Position numbers and translations under genes: made by a program. 64,000 bases of DNA, taken from an uncultured Clostridia bacterium (GTDB lineage: Bacteria; Bacillota; Clostridia; UMGS1883). Under the pieces are notes generated by a model. It ran no database searches, had not been told where the DNA came from, and saw nothing but the letters and a program-made list of their open reading frames with translations. Below are positions 38,661 through 48,381 of the stretch, in pieces. The first letter of the stretch is position 1; every line of letters starts with the position of its first letter. The DNA is taken from contig CAKSNY010000007.1 in the NCBI GenBank assembly GCA_934476455.1, forward strand, positions 1 through 64,000. Reading direction: 5' to 3'.

Positions 38661-39287
38661 ATGGCAAGATATACAGATGCGGTGTGCAGACTTTGCCGCC
38701 GTGAAGGACAGAAGCTCTTTTTAAAGGGCGACAGATGCTACAGTGACAAATGTGCTGTTGCAAGGCGGCAGTATGCCCCCGGACAGCACGGTCAGGGCAG
38801 AAAAAAGGTTTCCGATTACGGTTTGCAGCTTCGCGAGAAGCAGAAGGTTAAGCGTATATACGGTATTCTTGAAAGCCAGTTCGCTCATTACTTTGAGCTG
38901 GCAGAAAAGAAGAGCGGTATTGTCGGTGAAAACCTGCTTACACTCTGCGAAAGCCGTCTTGACAACGTATGCTACAGAGCAGGCTTTGCCCTCAGTCGTC
39001 CTGAGGCACGCCAGCTTGTAAGACACGGTCATTTTACCGTAAACGGCAAAAAGGTAAATATTCCTTCCTATATTATCAAGGAGGGCGACGTAATCGCTCT
39101 TACTGATAAGAGCAAGGATTCTCCCAAAATTAAGGCTGTACTTGAAGCTACAGACGGAAAAACACTTCCCTCTTGGCTTGACCTTGACAACAATGCCCTC
39201 AGCGTAAAGGTTCTTAACCTTGCTAAGCGCGAAGACATTGATTACGAGGTAAACGAGACGCTTATCGTCGAGTTGTACTCTAAGTAA
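38661..39287 (+). CDS. rpsD: 30S ribosomal protein S4, zinc-binding form
   Basis: Primary 16S rRNA binder. It reads [36 protein letters not shown] (in pieces), so the four zinc cysteines (C9, C12, C26, C31) are kept. The S4 domain is near residue 98. Length is 208 residues. Confidence 0.98.
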   Translation: MARYTDAVCRLCRREGQKLFLKGDRCYSDKCAVARRQYAPGQHGQGRKKVSDYGLQLREKQKVKRIYGILESQFAHYFELAEKKSGIVGENLLTLCESRLDNVCYRAGFALSRPEARQLVRHGHFTVNGKKVNIPSYIIKEGDVIALTDKSKDSPKIKAVLEATDGKTLPSWLDLDNNALSVKVLNLAKREDIDYEVNETLIVELYSK

Positions 39288-39291
39288 TAGC

Positions 39292-39351
39292 CGGGGTAAA
39301 GAAAGTAGGGTCTGCCGCCCGGTTTTCGGGGTGCAGCGCTTCTTTACCCGC
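39292..39351 (+). promoter_or_regulatory. Large hairpin between rpsD and rpoA
   Basis: GGGTAAAGAA (39294-39303) pairs with TTCTTTACCC (39340-39349), with smaller GC-rich pairs inside (CTGC/GCAG, CCCGG/CGGGG). No T run follows, so it is not a plain terminator. It may control rpoA translation or process the transcript. Confidence 0.5.
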
Positions 39352-39396
39352 CCTCGGGTATTTTATAAATTATAAAAAAGTGGGAGGGTTTATATA

Positions 39397-40353
39397 ATGA
39401 CTGATTTAAGATTTGAAAAGCCCCGCGTAGAGCGTGTAGAGCTCAGCGAGGACGGTTCTTACGGTAAGTACACTGTGGCTCCGCTGCAGCGTGGATATGG
39501 AACAACCCTTGGAAATTCACTGCGCAGAATGATGCTTTCCTCCTTGGAGGGCGCGGCAATATCTTCTATAAAGATTGAAAACGTGCAGCACGAATTTTCC
39601 ACAATTCCCGGTGTTAAGGAAGATGTCAGCGAGATAGTTCTCAATATGAAGCAAATTATCATTAAGCTTTATTCAGACGGTCCGAAAACCGTTTATATAG
39701 AAGCTGAGGGCGCAGGCGAGCTTTGCGCGCGTGATATTAAAACGGACAGCGATGTTGAGATTGTAAACGGTGACCTTCATATTGCAACCTTGAACGAGGA
39801 TGCAAAGCTTTATATGGAAATCACGATAAATAAGGGCAGGGGATATATCTCTGCCGAGAAGAACAAGGCAATGCTTCAGCCTCTTATAGGGCTTATTCCC
39901 GTGGATTCCATTTACACCCCCGTGCAGAAGGTGAACTACTATGTGGAAAACACCCGTGTAGGACAAAACACCGACTACGACAAGCTTACCGTTGAGGTTT
40001 GGACAAACGGTACGAAAACAGCCGACGAAGCTATAAGCCTTTCGGCAAAGATCATAAATGATCATATGATGCTGTTTATCCAGCTTACGGATGAGGCTAT
40101 GAACGTAGAAACAATGGTTGAAAAGGAAGAAACAAAGAAAGAGAAGATTCTTGATATGACTATCGAGGAGCTTGACCTTTCTGTTCGTTCCTACAACTGC
40201 CTTAAGCGTGCGGGAATCAACACTGTTGAAGACCTTACGCTTCGCAAGGAAGAAGAAATGATGAAGGTAAGAAACTTGGGACGTAAATCTCTTGACGAGG
40301 TTTGCAACAAGATTAAATCCCTTGGGTTCTCTTTTGCGCCCGACGAGGATTGA
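39397..40353 (+). CDS. rpoA: RNA polymerase alpha subunit
   Basis: Assembles the polymerase core and binds activators and UP elements. The N-terminal domain has [44 protein letters not shown] (in pieces). The C-terminal domain reads [22 protein letters not shown] and [11 protein letters not shown]. Length is 318 residues. Confidence 0.98.
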   Translation: MTDLRFEKPRVERVELSEDGSYGKYTVAPLQRGYGTTLGNSLRRMMLSSLEGAAISSIKIENVQHEFSTIPGVKEDVSEIVLNMKQIIIKLYSDGPKTVYIEAEGAGELCARDIKTDSDVEIVNGDLHIATLNEDAKLYMEITINKGRGYISAEKNKAMLQPLIGLIPVDSIYTPVQKVNYYVENTRVGQNTDYDKLTVEVWTNGTKTADEAISLSAKIINDHMMLFIQLTDEAMNVETMVEKEETKKEKILDMTIEELDLSVRSYNCLKRAGINTVEDLTLRKEEEMMKVRNLGRKSLDEVCNKIKSLGFSFAPDED

Positions 40354-40400
40354 TTACCTGTCATAAATTGGCTTATCAGAAGTTTTAAGGAGGAATATCA

Positions 40401-40745
40401 ATGCCCGGAACAAGAAAACTCGGTCGTCCTACAGATCAGAGAATTGCAATGCTGCGCGGTATGGTAACTGCTCTTTTGGAAAACGGTAAGATCGAAACAA
40501 CTGTTACTCGTGCGAAAGAAGTTCGTGCACTGGCAGAGAATATGATTACTCTCGGCAAGCGCGGTGACCTTCACGCAAGAAGACAGGCTCTTAGCTTCAT
40601 AACAAAGGAAGATGTGGTTAAGAAGGTTTTTGACGAGCTTGCAACCAAATATGCAGAGCGTAACGGCGGTTATACACAGATTATAAAGACAGGTGTGCGC
40701 CGCGGTGACAACGCGCCCATGGCTATTCTTAAGCTTGTGGACTAA
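40401..40745 (+). CDS. rplQ: 50S ribosomal protein L17
   Basis: Last gene of the alpha operon. It reads [26 protein letters not shown], which is the family opening. Length is 114 residues. A terminator follows 22 bases later. Confidence 0.98.
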   Translation: MPGTRKLGRPTDQRIAMLRGMVTALLENGKIETTVTRAKEVRALAENMITLGKRGDLHARRQALSFITKEDVVKKVFDELATKYAERNGGYTQIIKTGVRRGDNAPMAILKLVD

Positions 40746-40767
40746 TATCCGATTATAAAAAGAAAAG

Positions 40768-40804
40768 AACTGAGCTTCCCGATTGAAGGGCGGCTCAGTT
40801 TTTT
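40768..40804 (+). terminator. Terminator of the S10-spc-alpha cluster
   Basis: AACTGAGC (40768-40775) pairs with GCTCAGTT (40793-40800), with an inner TCCC/GGGA-type stem, then TTTTTT. Confidence 0.93.
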
Positions 40805-40805
40805 A

Positions 40806-41157
40806 TTGCCGATTTTGGCATCCGGTCGGCACAGCAGTGAAAAATGCTTTGTTTTAAACCGCAAAAACAGGGCGTGTTTCAAAAAAACACGACTATATGT
40901 TCGGTTTATATAATTTAATAAATATTTAAATTTTATGTAAACTTAAGTATACATAATCTTGTTAAGCAAATGTTAATAAAAATTTAGTTTTCCACAGGTT
41001 ATTGCCCATTTTTTAGGTTTTTAACAGGAGTTTTCCACAGTTTTAACAGGTTTTTCAACTCAAATATAAAAAAAGTGTGAAAAACTTTAAAGCGAAATAT
41101 TCGGCAAAAAATCGGTTTACAAAAAAAATTGCCATAAACAGGAAATAGAAAAAAATT
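40806..41157. other. AT-rich gap with two DnaA-box-like sites
   Basis: About 350 bases without a gene. It is strongly AT-rich and contains TTTTCCACA at 40988-40996 and 41031-41039 (43 bases apart), each one base from the DnaA consensus TTATCCACA. A weaker reversed form TGTGAAAAA lies at 41076-41084. It might bind DnaA. A replication origin is not supported, since dnaA and dnaN are absent here. Confidence 0.4.
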
Positions 41158-41871
41158 TCAAATTACGCGGCGCAAAACCTCATCCGGGCAGAGGTATGAA
41201 AGACCCTCCGGATCGGGCAGTACAACCTCAAAAAAACGAAAGCGGGTATAGTCTGTTAAATATTGCAAGCCGCGGTCACTGTCGGAAAATTTTTTATACC
41301 ACGCGGGAAAATGTTCCTGCATAAAAAAAGAAGCATATTTTTGTGCAATGCTCTTTTCACTGCCTAAGGGGGAAGCCGTGCCGCTTACCATAACACCGGG
41401 TGGGCTTGAATGAAGAATAAGCGCGCTTTTATCCGAAAACTGCCCTAAGGTTATGTATGTGTGCCGGTGCTTTGCGGAATAAAAAATATCGCCGCAACGG
41501 TGGGAAAGCAGTATTCCGCCGTCTTGTACCGAGCCTAACCCCAGTGCGCGCAGCCGTTCACCGAGAGAGGATGACTTAAATACAAAACCGCCCTGCGGGC
41601 AAACGGGATAAAAAAGGCTGTAAAGACACCAGCCGATGTAGCCCGTGCAGTCAAGACCGAGGTCTGATTTATACAGAAAATTGTGAAAGTCAAAGTTCTT
41701 ATCGACGGAATTAAAAAATTTCTGCCATCCCGGAGACGGCGCGGGGCAAAGCGCTGTTTCTCCCGCGCCGGTATCGGCACTGTTCCACCCGCCTCCGTAG
41801 ATATACATTGTATTTCCTACGGGAATAAGGGCTTTTTTTACAAAAATCCTTAAAGTCGGCAAAAAATACAA
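41158..41871 (-). CDS. NlpC/P60-like cysteine peptidase domain protein
   Basis: Protein of about 237 residues that appears to carry a papain-like NlpC/P60 fold. MYIYGGGWNSADTG resembles the family's N-terminal Y-GG motif. LDCTGYIGWCLYSLF corresponds to the catalytic DC(S/T)G, and HRHTYITLGQF could supply the histidine. It has no signal peptide or wall-binding repeat, so location is unclear. The start is the TTG at 41871, which has GGAGG 8 bases upstream. The GTG three codons before directly abuts that site. Divergent from galE, with overlapping promoter elements. Confidence 0.7.
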   Translation of the reverse strand: MYFLPTLRIFVKKALIPVGNTMYIYGGGWNSADTGAGETALCPAPSPGWQKFFNSVDKNFDFHNFLYKSDLGLDCTGYIGWCLYSLFYPVCPQGGFVFKSSSLGERLRALGLGSVQDGGILLSHRCGDIFYSAKHRHTYITLGQFSDKSALILHSSPPGVMVSGTASPLGSEKSIAQKYASFFMQEHFPAWYKKFSDSDRGLQYLTDYTRFRFFEVVLPDPEGLSYLCPDEVLRRVI

Positions 41872-41890
41872 TAAACACACCTCCTTTTAC

Positions 41891-41918
41891 TTGACATTAT
41901 ATAGTTTTGTGGTATAAA
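41891..41918 (+). promoter_or_regulatory. Promoter of galE
   Basis: TTGACA (41891-41896), a 16-base spacer and TATAAA (41913-41918) with an extended TGG. A reversed TATAAT (41896-41901) within it may serve the divergent NlpC-like gene. Confidence 0.7.
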
Positions 41919-41957
41919 ATATTACATTGTAGAACATAGAAAACAGGAGGAATGGAT

Positions 41958-42971
41958 ATGAAAATACTTGTGTGCGGCGGCGCCGGCTACATAGGCAGCC
42001 ACACCTGCGTGGAGCTTCTTGACGCAGGTCACGAAATTGTTGTTGTGGATAACCTTTCAAACTCAAGTGAAAAGGCTGTTCAGGCGGTAAAGGAAATAAC
42101 GGGGAAAGATTTTCCGTTTTATGTGTGTGACCTTTTGGACAGAGATGCTCTTTCCAATGTTTTTGACAAGCATAATTTTGACGCGGTAATTCACTTTGCC
42201 GGGCTTAAGGCAGTGGGCGAATCCGTGGAAAAACCGCTTGAATACTACCATAATAATATGACGGGTACTTTTATACTGCTTGACGTTATGCGCAAGCACA
42301 ATGTTTTCAGCATAGTGTTCTCATCTTCGGCAACGGTATACGGCAGCCCGAAAACAGTTCCGATAAAGGAGGATTTTCCGCTTTCCACAACAAACCCTTA
42401 CGGGTCGACAAAGCTTATGCTTGAGAGAGTACTCACAGATGTTGCGAATGCGGATAAGCGCTTCAGCGTTGTTTTGCTTCGTTACTTTAACCCTATCGGT
42501 GCGCATGAAAGCGGAAAAATAGGAGAGGACCCCAAGGGTATTCCGAACAATCTTGTGCCGTATGTTGCGCAGGTTGCGGTGGGCAGACTGGAAAGGGTTC
42601 ACGTTTTCGGAAATGAATATCCGACAAAGGACGGCACCGGTGTGCGCGATTATATACACGTTGTAGACCTTGCGAAAGGACACGTTAAGGCTGTGGAAAA
42701 GAAAACAAACGAGCCGGGTGTTTATATCTATAACCTCGGTACGGGAAACGGCTACAGTGTGCTTGAGATAATAAATGCTTTTTCAAAGGCATGCGGAAAG
42801 GAAATTCCGTACACAATAGATCCGCCGCGCGCAGGCGATATTGCAGAGTGCTATGCAGACGCAACAAAGGCGTATAATGAGCTTGACTGGAAAGCAGAGC
42901 TTGATATTGACAAGATGTGTGCCGATTCGTGGAACTGGCAGAGCAAAAACCCCGAAGGATTTGGCAAATAA
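41958..42971 (+). CDS. galE: UDP-glucose 4-epimerase
   Basis: Interconverts UDP-glucose and UDP-galactose using bound NAD. It is a short-chain dehydrogenase with [16 protein letters not shown] at the N-terminus, the catalytic SSSATVYG and YGSTK, and [20 protein letters not shown] and [10 protein letters not shown] further on. Length is 337 residues from the ATG at 41958, which has GGAGG 7 bases upstream. The ATG two codons earlier is too close. pgi follows after 25 bases and is probably cotranscribed. Confidence 0.96.
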   Translation: MKILVCGGAGYIGSHTCVELLDAGHEIVVVDNLSNSSEKAVQAVKEITGKDFPFYVCDLLDRDALSNVFDKHNFDAVIHFAGLKAVGESVEKPLEYYHNNMTGTFILLDVMRKHNVFSIVFSSSATVYGSPKTVPIKEDFPLSTTNPYGSTKLMLERVLTDVANADKRFSVVLLRYFNPIGAHESGKIGEDPKGIPNNLVPYVAQVAVGRLERVHVFGNEYPTKDGTGVRDYIHVVDLAKGHVKAVEKKTNEPGVYIYNLGTGNGYSVLEIINAFSKACGKEIPYTIDPPRAGDIAECYADATKAYNELDWKAELDIDKMCADSWNWQSKNPEGFGK

Positions 42972-42996
42972 TTATCTATTAAAGGACTTTTGGCAG

Positions 42997-44346
42997 ATGA
43001 CCAAGATAAAATTTGACTATACCAAGGCAGAAAAATTTATTTCCGGTGAGGAAATAAAGGCGCTTGCCCCGTATATCGAGGCAGCGCACAACACGCTTCA
43101 TCAAAAAAACGGCGCGGGAAGCGATTTTACAGGCTGGGTAAACCTTCCCGCAGATTACGATAAAGAGGAGTATACACGCATTAAAAAGGCGGCGGAAAAG
43201 ATAAAAAGCAACTCAAAAGCGCTTATAGTAATCGGTATCGGCGGGTCATACCTCGGCGCGCGTATGGCGATAGAGATGCTTAACCATAATTTTTACAATG
43301 TTAACGAAAAGGCACGTGCAGGCGCTCCGCAGATATTTTTTGCGGGCAACAATATAAGCGCAACCTATCTTACAGACCTTATAGAAACGGTTAAGGATAT
43401 AGATTTTTCCGTGAATATAATTTCAAAAAGCGGTACCACAACGGAGCCTGCAATAGCTTTCCGCATTTTCCGCGAGATGCTTATTGAAAAATACGGCAAA
43501 GAGGGTGCACGCGAAAGAATTTTTGCAACGACGGACAAGGCGCGCGGGGCTCTTAAAAATCTTGCCGATGAGGAGGGGTACGAAACCTTTGTTGTGCCCG
43601 ATGAGGTCGGCGGACGCTACAGTGTTTTGACAGCTGTCGGGCTTTTGCCTATCGCAGCTGCGGGAATTGACACAGATGCGCTTATGGCGGGCGCGCGCGA
43701 CGCTATGGAGGAGTACAAAAACCCCGATGTTATGCAAAACGACTGCTATAAATATGTTGCCGCAAGAAACGCGCTTTACCGCAAGGGCAGAAATGTTGAA
43801 ATGATGGTAAATTACGAGCCGCAGGTTCATTATTTTGCAGAGTGGTGGAAGCAGCTTTTCGGCGAGAGCGAGGGAAAGGAAAATAAAGGTATTTTCCCGG
43901 CGGCGGCTGATTTTTCAAGCGATCTCCATTCTATGGGACAGTATATACAGCAGGGGCTTAGGATAATGTTTGAAACAGTGCTTTTCTTTGACAACAGCCG
44001 TAAGGACATTACCGTAAAAGAGGATAAAGACAATGTTGACGGACTTAATTTCCTGGCGGGAAAAACCGTAAGCTATGTAAACGAGCAGGCATTTTGCGGA
44101 ACGCTTTTGGCGCACACTGACGGCGATGTACCGAATCTTGTTTTGCGTGTGGAAAAAATGGACGCGTACTGCCTCGGAAATCTTATCTATTTCTTTGAAA
44201 AGGCGTGCGGCGTAAGCGGGTATCTTCTCGGCGTAAATCCGTTTGACCAGCCGGGTGTGGAAGCTTACAAGAAGAATATGTTTGCGCTTTTGGGAAAGCC
44301 CGGATATGAAGCGCAGCAGGAAGCGCTTAAGGCAAGGCTTGTGTAG
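42997..44346 (+). CDS. pgi: Glucose-6-phosphate isomerase
   Basis: Glycolytic isomerase of glucose 6-phosphate and fructose 6-phosphate. Motifs: [18 protein letters not shown] near residue 72, [16 protein letters not shown] near 142, [16 protein letters not shown] near 207, and the C-terminal [18 protein letters not shown]. Length is 449 residues from the ATG at 42997, typical of the short Gram-positive form. The frame upstream overlaps galE and is not coding. Confidence 0.97.
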   Translation: MTKIKFDYTKAEKFISGEEIKALAPYIEAAHNTLHQKNGAGSDFTGWVNLPADYDKEEYTRIKKAAEKIKSNSKALIVIGIGGSYLGARMAIEMLNHNFYNVNEKARAGAPQIFFAGNNISATYLTDLIETVKDIDFSVNIISKSGTTTEPAIAFRIFREMLIEKYGKEGARERIFATTDKARGALKNLADEEGYETFVVPDEVGGRYSVLTAVGLLPIAAAGIDTDALMAGARDAMEEYKNPDVMQNDCYKYVAARNALYRKGRNVEMMVNYEPQVHYFAEWWKQLFGESEGKENKGIFPAAADFSSDLHSMGQYIQQGLRIMFETVLFFDNSRKDITVKEDKDNVDGLNFLAGKTVSYVNEQAFCGTLLAHTDGDVPNLVLRVEKMDAYCLGNLIYFFEKACGVSGYLLGVNPFDQPGVEAYKKNMFALLGKPGYEAQQEALKARLV

Positions 44347-44394
44347 TCGAACACCAGACACTTAAAAAAGCTGTAAAAAGTCGATAGGCTTTAG

Positions 44395-44433
44395 CCACAG
44401 CCCGGTAAGGAAGCATCGGGTTGTGGTTTTTTT
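44395..44433 (+). terminator. Terminator of galE-pgi, built from a dispersed motif
   Basis: CCACAGCCCG (44395-44404) pairs with CGGGTTGTGG (44417-44426) and is followed by TTTTTTT. An outer AAAAAAGC/GCTTTTTT stem encloses it. The 5' arm and loop (CCACAGCCCGGTAAGGAAGCAT) repeat the arm motif of the 9.4-9.7 kb element. Confidence 0.9.
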
Positions 44434-44479
44434 ACGGCTTTTTTCTTAAGCGGATATGGAAAATCTTTTTATTTATATG

Positions 44480-44508
44480 TTGAAAAATATTTTGCGCAAT
44501 GATATAAT
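44480..44508 (+). promoter_or_regulatory. Promoter of the two-component/sensory unit
   Basis: TTGAAA (44480-44485), a 17-base spacer and TATAAT (44503-44508) with an extended TGA. It is the only clear promoter before the eight genes that follow. Confidence 0.8.
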
Positions 44509-44545
44509 CAAGACAAGAGTATATTTCCGAAAGGATTGATTTCAT

Positions 44546-45229
44546 ATGAAGATTTTAATTGTTGATGACGAAAAGCTTCTTGTAAAGGGAATTAAGTTTA
44601 ATCTTGAGCAGGACGGCTACGAAACGGAAACCGCCTATGACGGGGAAGAAGCGCTTAAAATTGCCCGAGACAAGAGTATTTCTCTTATAATACTTGACCT
44701 TATGCTGCCGGGAATAGACGGGCTTACGGTTTGCCAGAAAATAAGAGAATTTTCAACCGTGCCGGTTATAATGCTTACGGCAAAAACGGAGGATATGGAT
44801 AAAATAATGGGGCTTGAATACGGCGCGGACGACTACCTTACAAAGCCGTTTAACATACTTGAGCTTAAGGCGCGCATAAAGGCAATACTGCGCCGCACAT
44901 CCTCGCAGAATACCGCAAGCGCCAAAAGCACGGTTACAAGCGGCGGGATAGAGCTTGACTATAATCTGCGCAGAATTAAAATAGGGGATAAATCCATAGA
45001 GCTTACGGCAAAAGAGTTTGACCTGTGCGATTTATTTGTGTCAAACCCGGGAAAGGTATATTCGCGCGAGAATTTGCTGGATATAGTTTGGGGGTATGAT
45101 TATCCAGGAGATATAAGAACGGTAGATGTGCATGTGCGCCGTCTTCGCGAAAAGATTGAGCCCGACGCCGCCGTTCCCACATATATACTGACAAAATGGG
45201 GAGTGGGTTACTATTTTAGAGAAAATTAA
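44546..45229 (+). CDS. Response regulator, OmpR/PhoB family
   Basis: A receiver domain (residues 1-115) with acidic pair D7-D8, phospho-acceptor D51 (IILDLMLPG), T at MLTAKTED and K in DDYLTKPF, joined to a winged-helix DNA-binding domain (SGGIELDYNLRRI to LTKWGVGYYF). Length is 227 residues. First gene of a long run and 7 bases ahead of its histidine kinase. The target is unknown; PhoB/WalR-like or sporulation-linked regulators look similar. Confidence 0.95.
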   Translation: MKILIVDDEKLLVKGIKFNLEQDGYETETAYDGEEALKIARDKSISLIILDLMLPGIDGLTVCQKIREFSTVPVIMLTAKTEDMDKIMGLEYGADDYLTKPFNILELKARIKAILRRTSSQNTASAKSTVTSGGIELDYNLRRIKIGDKSIELTAKEFDLCDLFVSNPGKVYSRENLLDIVWGYDYPGDIRTVDVHVRRLREKIEPDAAVPTYILTKWGVGYYFREN

Positions 45230-45236
45230 AGACGGT

Positions 45237-46637
45237 ATGCAAAGCATCAGGTGGCGGCTGGTACTTACTTACTTTTTGATTATTGTTCTTACGCTTGGGC
45301 TTATCGGTGTGTATATTACAAATTCAATGCAGCAGTATACGCTTAACCAAAAAAAGATACAAACGCTGTCACAGGCAAACGTAATTGCGGGCTATATTTC
45401 GCAGTATCAGGATCTGAGCAGCGAGAGTATAAACTATCTTTTGGAGCAGCAGCAGGTTGCAAGCAACTGCCGTGTTCTTATGCTGGACTGCGACGCGAAG
45501 GTTACATACGATTCCAACAACGGGCTTATGCAAAACAAATTTATGCCGACAAAAGGAATTTTGGAGGCAATAGACGGAAACAATAATTCCGACAAGATGA
45601 CCAATGCCGACGGCGAACTGATAGTTTGGGCAGCCGTGCCGATGATAAAAAACAAAACGGTTACAGGCGTTATATATTATCAGGCGTCTGCCGAGGACAC
45701 TGCCGACTTTATGAGCCAGATATGGGCAACAATGGTTATGCTGGCAGTGCTTGTAAGTATTCTTATAGGTGTGGTAAGCTTTGTTATGGCGGGGCTTATT
45801 ACGGCGCCTATAACAGAGCTTACAAAGGAGCTTGAAAAAGCGTCGGAAGAAAACGCCGATATAGTAATACAAAAAAACACCGGCGGAGAGGTAGGCCGTC
45901 TTATAGAATCGTTTAACAAAATGACAAAAACAATTAAAACACAGGAGGAAAAGCGCCAGGAGTTTGTGTCCAATGCATCGCACGAACTTAAAACGCCGTT
46001 AAGCTCAATAAAGCTGATTTCCGATTCGCTGCTTAATGTAAAAGACGCACCGCCGGAAATGATACGCGAATTTCTTACGGATATGAACGTTCAGGTTGAA
46101 CGCCTTACACGTATAATAGACAAGCTGCTTACTCTTACGCGGATGGACAATAAGGGCAGTGTTTCGAGAATGGAGTTTGCCGTAACAGACCTTACGGAGC
46201 TGTGCTCAAATATTACAAAGGCATTGCGCCCGCTTGCGGAGCAAAAGCATATATCACTTACCTATAATGCGGATACCGTTATCTACTCAAAGGTGGAGCG
46301 CGACCGTATATGGGAGGCAATTTATAATATAATTGACAACAGCATAAAGTATACAAAGGACGGGGGCACGGTGTCCGTGACCTTGGCTAAAGAGGAAAGC
46401 CGCGCCGTAATTACCGTTAAGGATACGGGCATAGGCATTGCGGAGGGTGAAATATATAAAATATTTGACCGCTTCTACCGCGTGGACAAAGCGCGTGCGC
46501 GCGAGACCGGCGGAACGGGGCTCGGGCTTTCCATTGCGCTTACCGCAGTGGAACTGCACGGCGGTAATATAAAGGTAGAAAGCGAAGAAGGCGTGGGCAG
46601 CACGTTCCGTATAATTATTCCCATTACATTTAAATGA
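45237..46637 (+). CDS. Sensor histidine kinase
   Basis: Membrane kinase of 466 residues. First membrane helix about 8-29, an extracytoplasmic sensor region (30-160), second helix about 162-187, a HAMP linker, the H box SNASHELKTPLSSIKL with phospho-His 249, the N box DNSIKYTKDGG, and G boxes DTGIGIAEGE and GGTGLGLSI. Partner of the response regulator just upstream. The signal is not known. The ribosome binding site before the ATG is weak, which suggests coupling. Confidence 0.95.
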   Translation: MQSIRWRLVLTYFLIIVLTLGLIGVYITNSMQQYTLNQKKIQTLSQANVIAGYISQYQDLSSESINYLLEQQQVASNCRVLMLDCDAKVTYDSNNGLMQNKFMPTKGILEAIDGNNNSDKMTNADGELIVWAAVPMIKNKTVTGVIYYQASAEDTADFMSQIWATMVMLAVLVSILIGVVSFVMAGLITAPITELTKELEKASEENADIVIQKNTGGEVGRLIESFNKMTKTIKTQEEKRQEFVSNASHELKTPLSSIKLISDSLLNVKDAPPEMIREFLTDMNVQVERLTRIIDKLLTLTRMDNKGSVSRMEFAVTDLTELCSNITKALRPLAEQKHISLTYNADTVIYSKVERDRIWEAIYNIIDNSIKYTKDGGTVSVTLAKEESRAVITVKDTGIGIAEGEIYKIFDRFYRVDKARARETGGTGLGLSIALTAVELHGGNIKVESEEGVGSTFRIIIPITFK

Positions 46638-46653
46638 TTTCGGAGGGAAGCAT

Positions 46654-47562
46654 ATGAAAAAATTTATATCGGCTGTTATTGCGGCGGCATTTTTGATTTG
46701 CGCTTTTTCGGGGTGCAATAAAAAAGACAGCGAAAACATAAGCGTTTATTTCTACGACAAACAAAATAATACTTTAAGCGAGGAAACTCGCACGGTAGAC
46801 AAAAAGCTGCCTGTAAAAGACAAGGTGCGCGCCGCCCTTACGTTTATGATTGAGGGTCCGCACAACGAAAAAAATGTTCCCGTAATTTCAAAAAAGGCAA
46901 AGCTTTTAAGCGTTAATACAGCCGGCAGCGTTGCAACGGTTGACTTTTCTAAGGAATATTCGGAAAAAGAGGGCACAGCGGCTCTTTTGCTGAGGTTTGC
47001 GGTTGTAAATACGGTTTGCTCTGTTTCGGGAATAGACGGAACGGTAATAAAGGTGGAGGGACAGCCGCTTCGTTCGGAAAGCACAGACAAGGAAATAGGT
47101 GTGCTTTCGCTTTCGGATATTGCAATGGAAACAAACGACCAAACAACCGAAAAAACAACCATAGCTTTGTATTTCCCGCTTAAAGACGGCAGCGGATTAT
47201 CCTGTGAAACACGCACAATAGCGCCGCAGAACACCCTGTCGCCGGAAAAAACAATTATAAACGAGCTTATTAAGGGGCCGAAATCTTCGGAGTTTACACG
47301 CTCGCTTTCAGAGGACGTGCGCCTGATAAACATTGAAACAAAGGACGGCGTGTGCTATGTTAATTTTTCGGGCGAATTTGTGACAAAGACGCAGCCTGGT
47401 ACAAATTCTACGACACTTACGCTTTACAGCGTTGTAAATTCGCTTTGCCAGCTTAAAAATGTAAACAGCGTTTCGTTTTTTGTAAACGGTGAAAACGGGG
47501 TTGAGTTCGGAAACTTCGTGCTTGATATTCCTTATGAAAAGAATGTTGATATTGTAAAATAA
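46654..47562 (+). CDS. GerMN-domain lipoprotein
   Basis: Secreted lipoprotein of 302 residues. The signal peptide ends at a lipobox (AFSGC, cysteine 21). Two GerMN (sporulation/spore germination) domains follow: about 30-140 (ISVYFYDKQNNTL..., VRAALTFMIEGP) and about 168-290 (IALYFPLKDGSGL..., IINELIKGP). GerM itself is needed in sporulation, but many GerMN lipoproteins are envelope proteins of unknown role. It lies 16 bases after the kinase gene and 11 before the DRTGG gene, so it belongs to the same transcript. Confidence 0.9.
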   Translation: MKKFISAVIAAAFLICAFSGCNKKDSENISVYFYDKQNNTLSEETRTVDKKLPVKDKVRAALTFMIEGPHNEKNVPVISKKAKLLSVNTAGSVATVDFSKEYSEKEGTAALLLRFAVVNTVCSVSGIDGTVIKVEGQPLRSESTDKEIGVLSLSDIAMETNDQTTEKTTIALYFPLKDGSGLSCETRTIAPQNTLSPEKTIINELIKGPKSSEFTRSLSEDVRLINIETKDGVCYVNFSGEFVTKTQPGTNSTTLTLYSVVNSLCQLKNVNSVSFFVNGENGVEFGNFVLDIPYEKNVDIVK

Positions 47563-47573
47563 GGGGGAAAGAT

Positions 47574-47924
47574 ATGAAAATTTCAGAAATCGCAAAGCTT
47601 CTTAACGCGCAGATTGTTGCAGGAAAGGAAGCTGCAGATACACAGGTATATTCCGCGTGCGGAAGCGACCTTATGAGTGACGTGTTGGCTTTTGTAAAAG
47701 ATCAGGCGCTGCTTTTAACGGGGCTTGTGAACGGGCAGGTTGTGCGTACCGCCGAAATGATGGATATAAAGGCAATTGTTTTTGTGCGCGGTAAGAAACC
47801 TACACAGGAGGTTATTGCACTTGCCGATGAATATAAAATTGCGCTTTTGTGCACCGAGCTTCCGATGTATCCCGCATGCGGCGTGCTTTATGAAAACGGG
47901 CTTCACCCGGGAAAGGTAAGCTGA
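47574..47924 (+). CDS. DRTGG-domain protein, copy 1
   Basis: Protein of 116 residues that is essentially one DRTGG domain (MKISEIAKLLNAQIVAG..., QVYSACGSDLMSDVLAFV). The domain is named for a motif in CBS/phosphotransacetylase proteins and its ligand is unknown. Stand-alone copies often accompany [FeFe] hydrogenase genes in Clostridia. A second copy lies at 49691. It ends one base before the next gene's start. Confidence 0.85.
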   Translation: MKISEIAKLLNAQIVAGKEAADTQVYSACGSDLMSDVLAFVKDQALLLTGLVNGQVVRTAEMMDIKAIVFVRGKKPTQEVIALADEYKIALLCTELPMYPACGVLYENGLHPGKVS

Positions 47925-47925
47925 T

Positions 47926-48369
47926 ATGGATACTGTAAAGCTGCACTATGATGTTGACGGTACTGATTTTACCTTAGCCGGAGAAGCAAGCGGCAGCGTT
48001 AAAAAGGTTTTGCGCCGGCTTGGGTTCGGGCAAGATGTTATCCGGCGCGTTGCCATTGCAATGTACGAGTGTGAAATAAATATGGTAATCCATGCCGACG
48101 GCGGCGAAATAGACGTTTTGATTTCTCCGGAAAAAATAATAATGATACATAAAGACCGGGGTCCCGGAATAAAAGATATAGAAAAGGCAATGACAGAGGG
48201 GTTTTCCACAGCAAGTGAAAAGGTACGCGAACTTGGTTTCGGCGCCGGTATGGGGCTGCCGAATATGAAAAAATATACCGATGATATGAAAATAACCTCG
48301 ACAGAGGGTGTGGGAACTACCGTTACGATGACGGTATTTGTAAAACGGGAAAAACAGAATAATCCTTAA
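47926..48369 (+). CDS. Anti-sigma-factor-type ATP-binding protein
   Basis: A 147-residue GHKL ATPase like RsbW/SpoIIAB. The N box reads AMYECEINMVIHADGG, G1 reads HKDRGPGIKDIEKAM, and G2 reads LGFGAGMGLPNMKKYTD. These proteins bind or phosphorylate partner proteins instead of a receiver. Its partner here is not evident. Placed between a DRTGG protein and the sensory hydrogenase-like protein. Confidence 0.88.
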   Translation: MDTVKLHYDVDGTDFTLAGEASGSVKKVLRRLGFGQDVIRRVAIAMYECEINMVIHADGGEIDVLISPEKIIMIHKDRGPGIKDIEKAMTEGFSTASEKVRELGFGAGMGLPNMKKYTDDMKITSTEGVGTTVTMTVFVKREKQNNP

Positions 48370-48381
48370 AGGGAGAGAAAA

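Noticed and set aside
40806..41157. Replication origin
   Set aside because: Only two clear DnaA-like sites, no dnaA or dnaN nearby, and no proven unwinding element.
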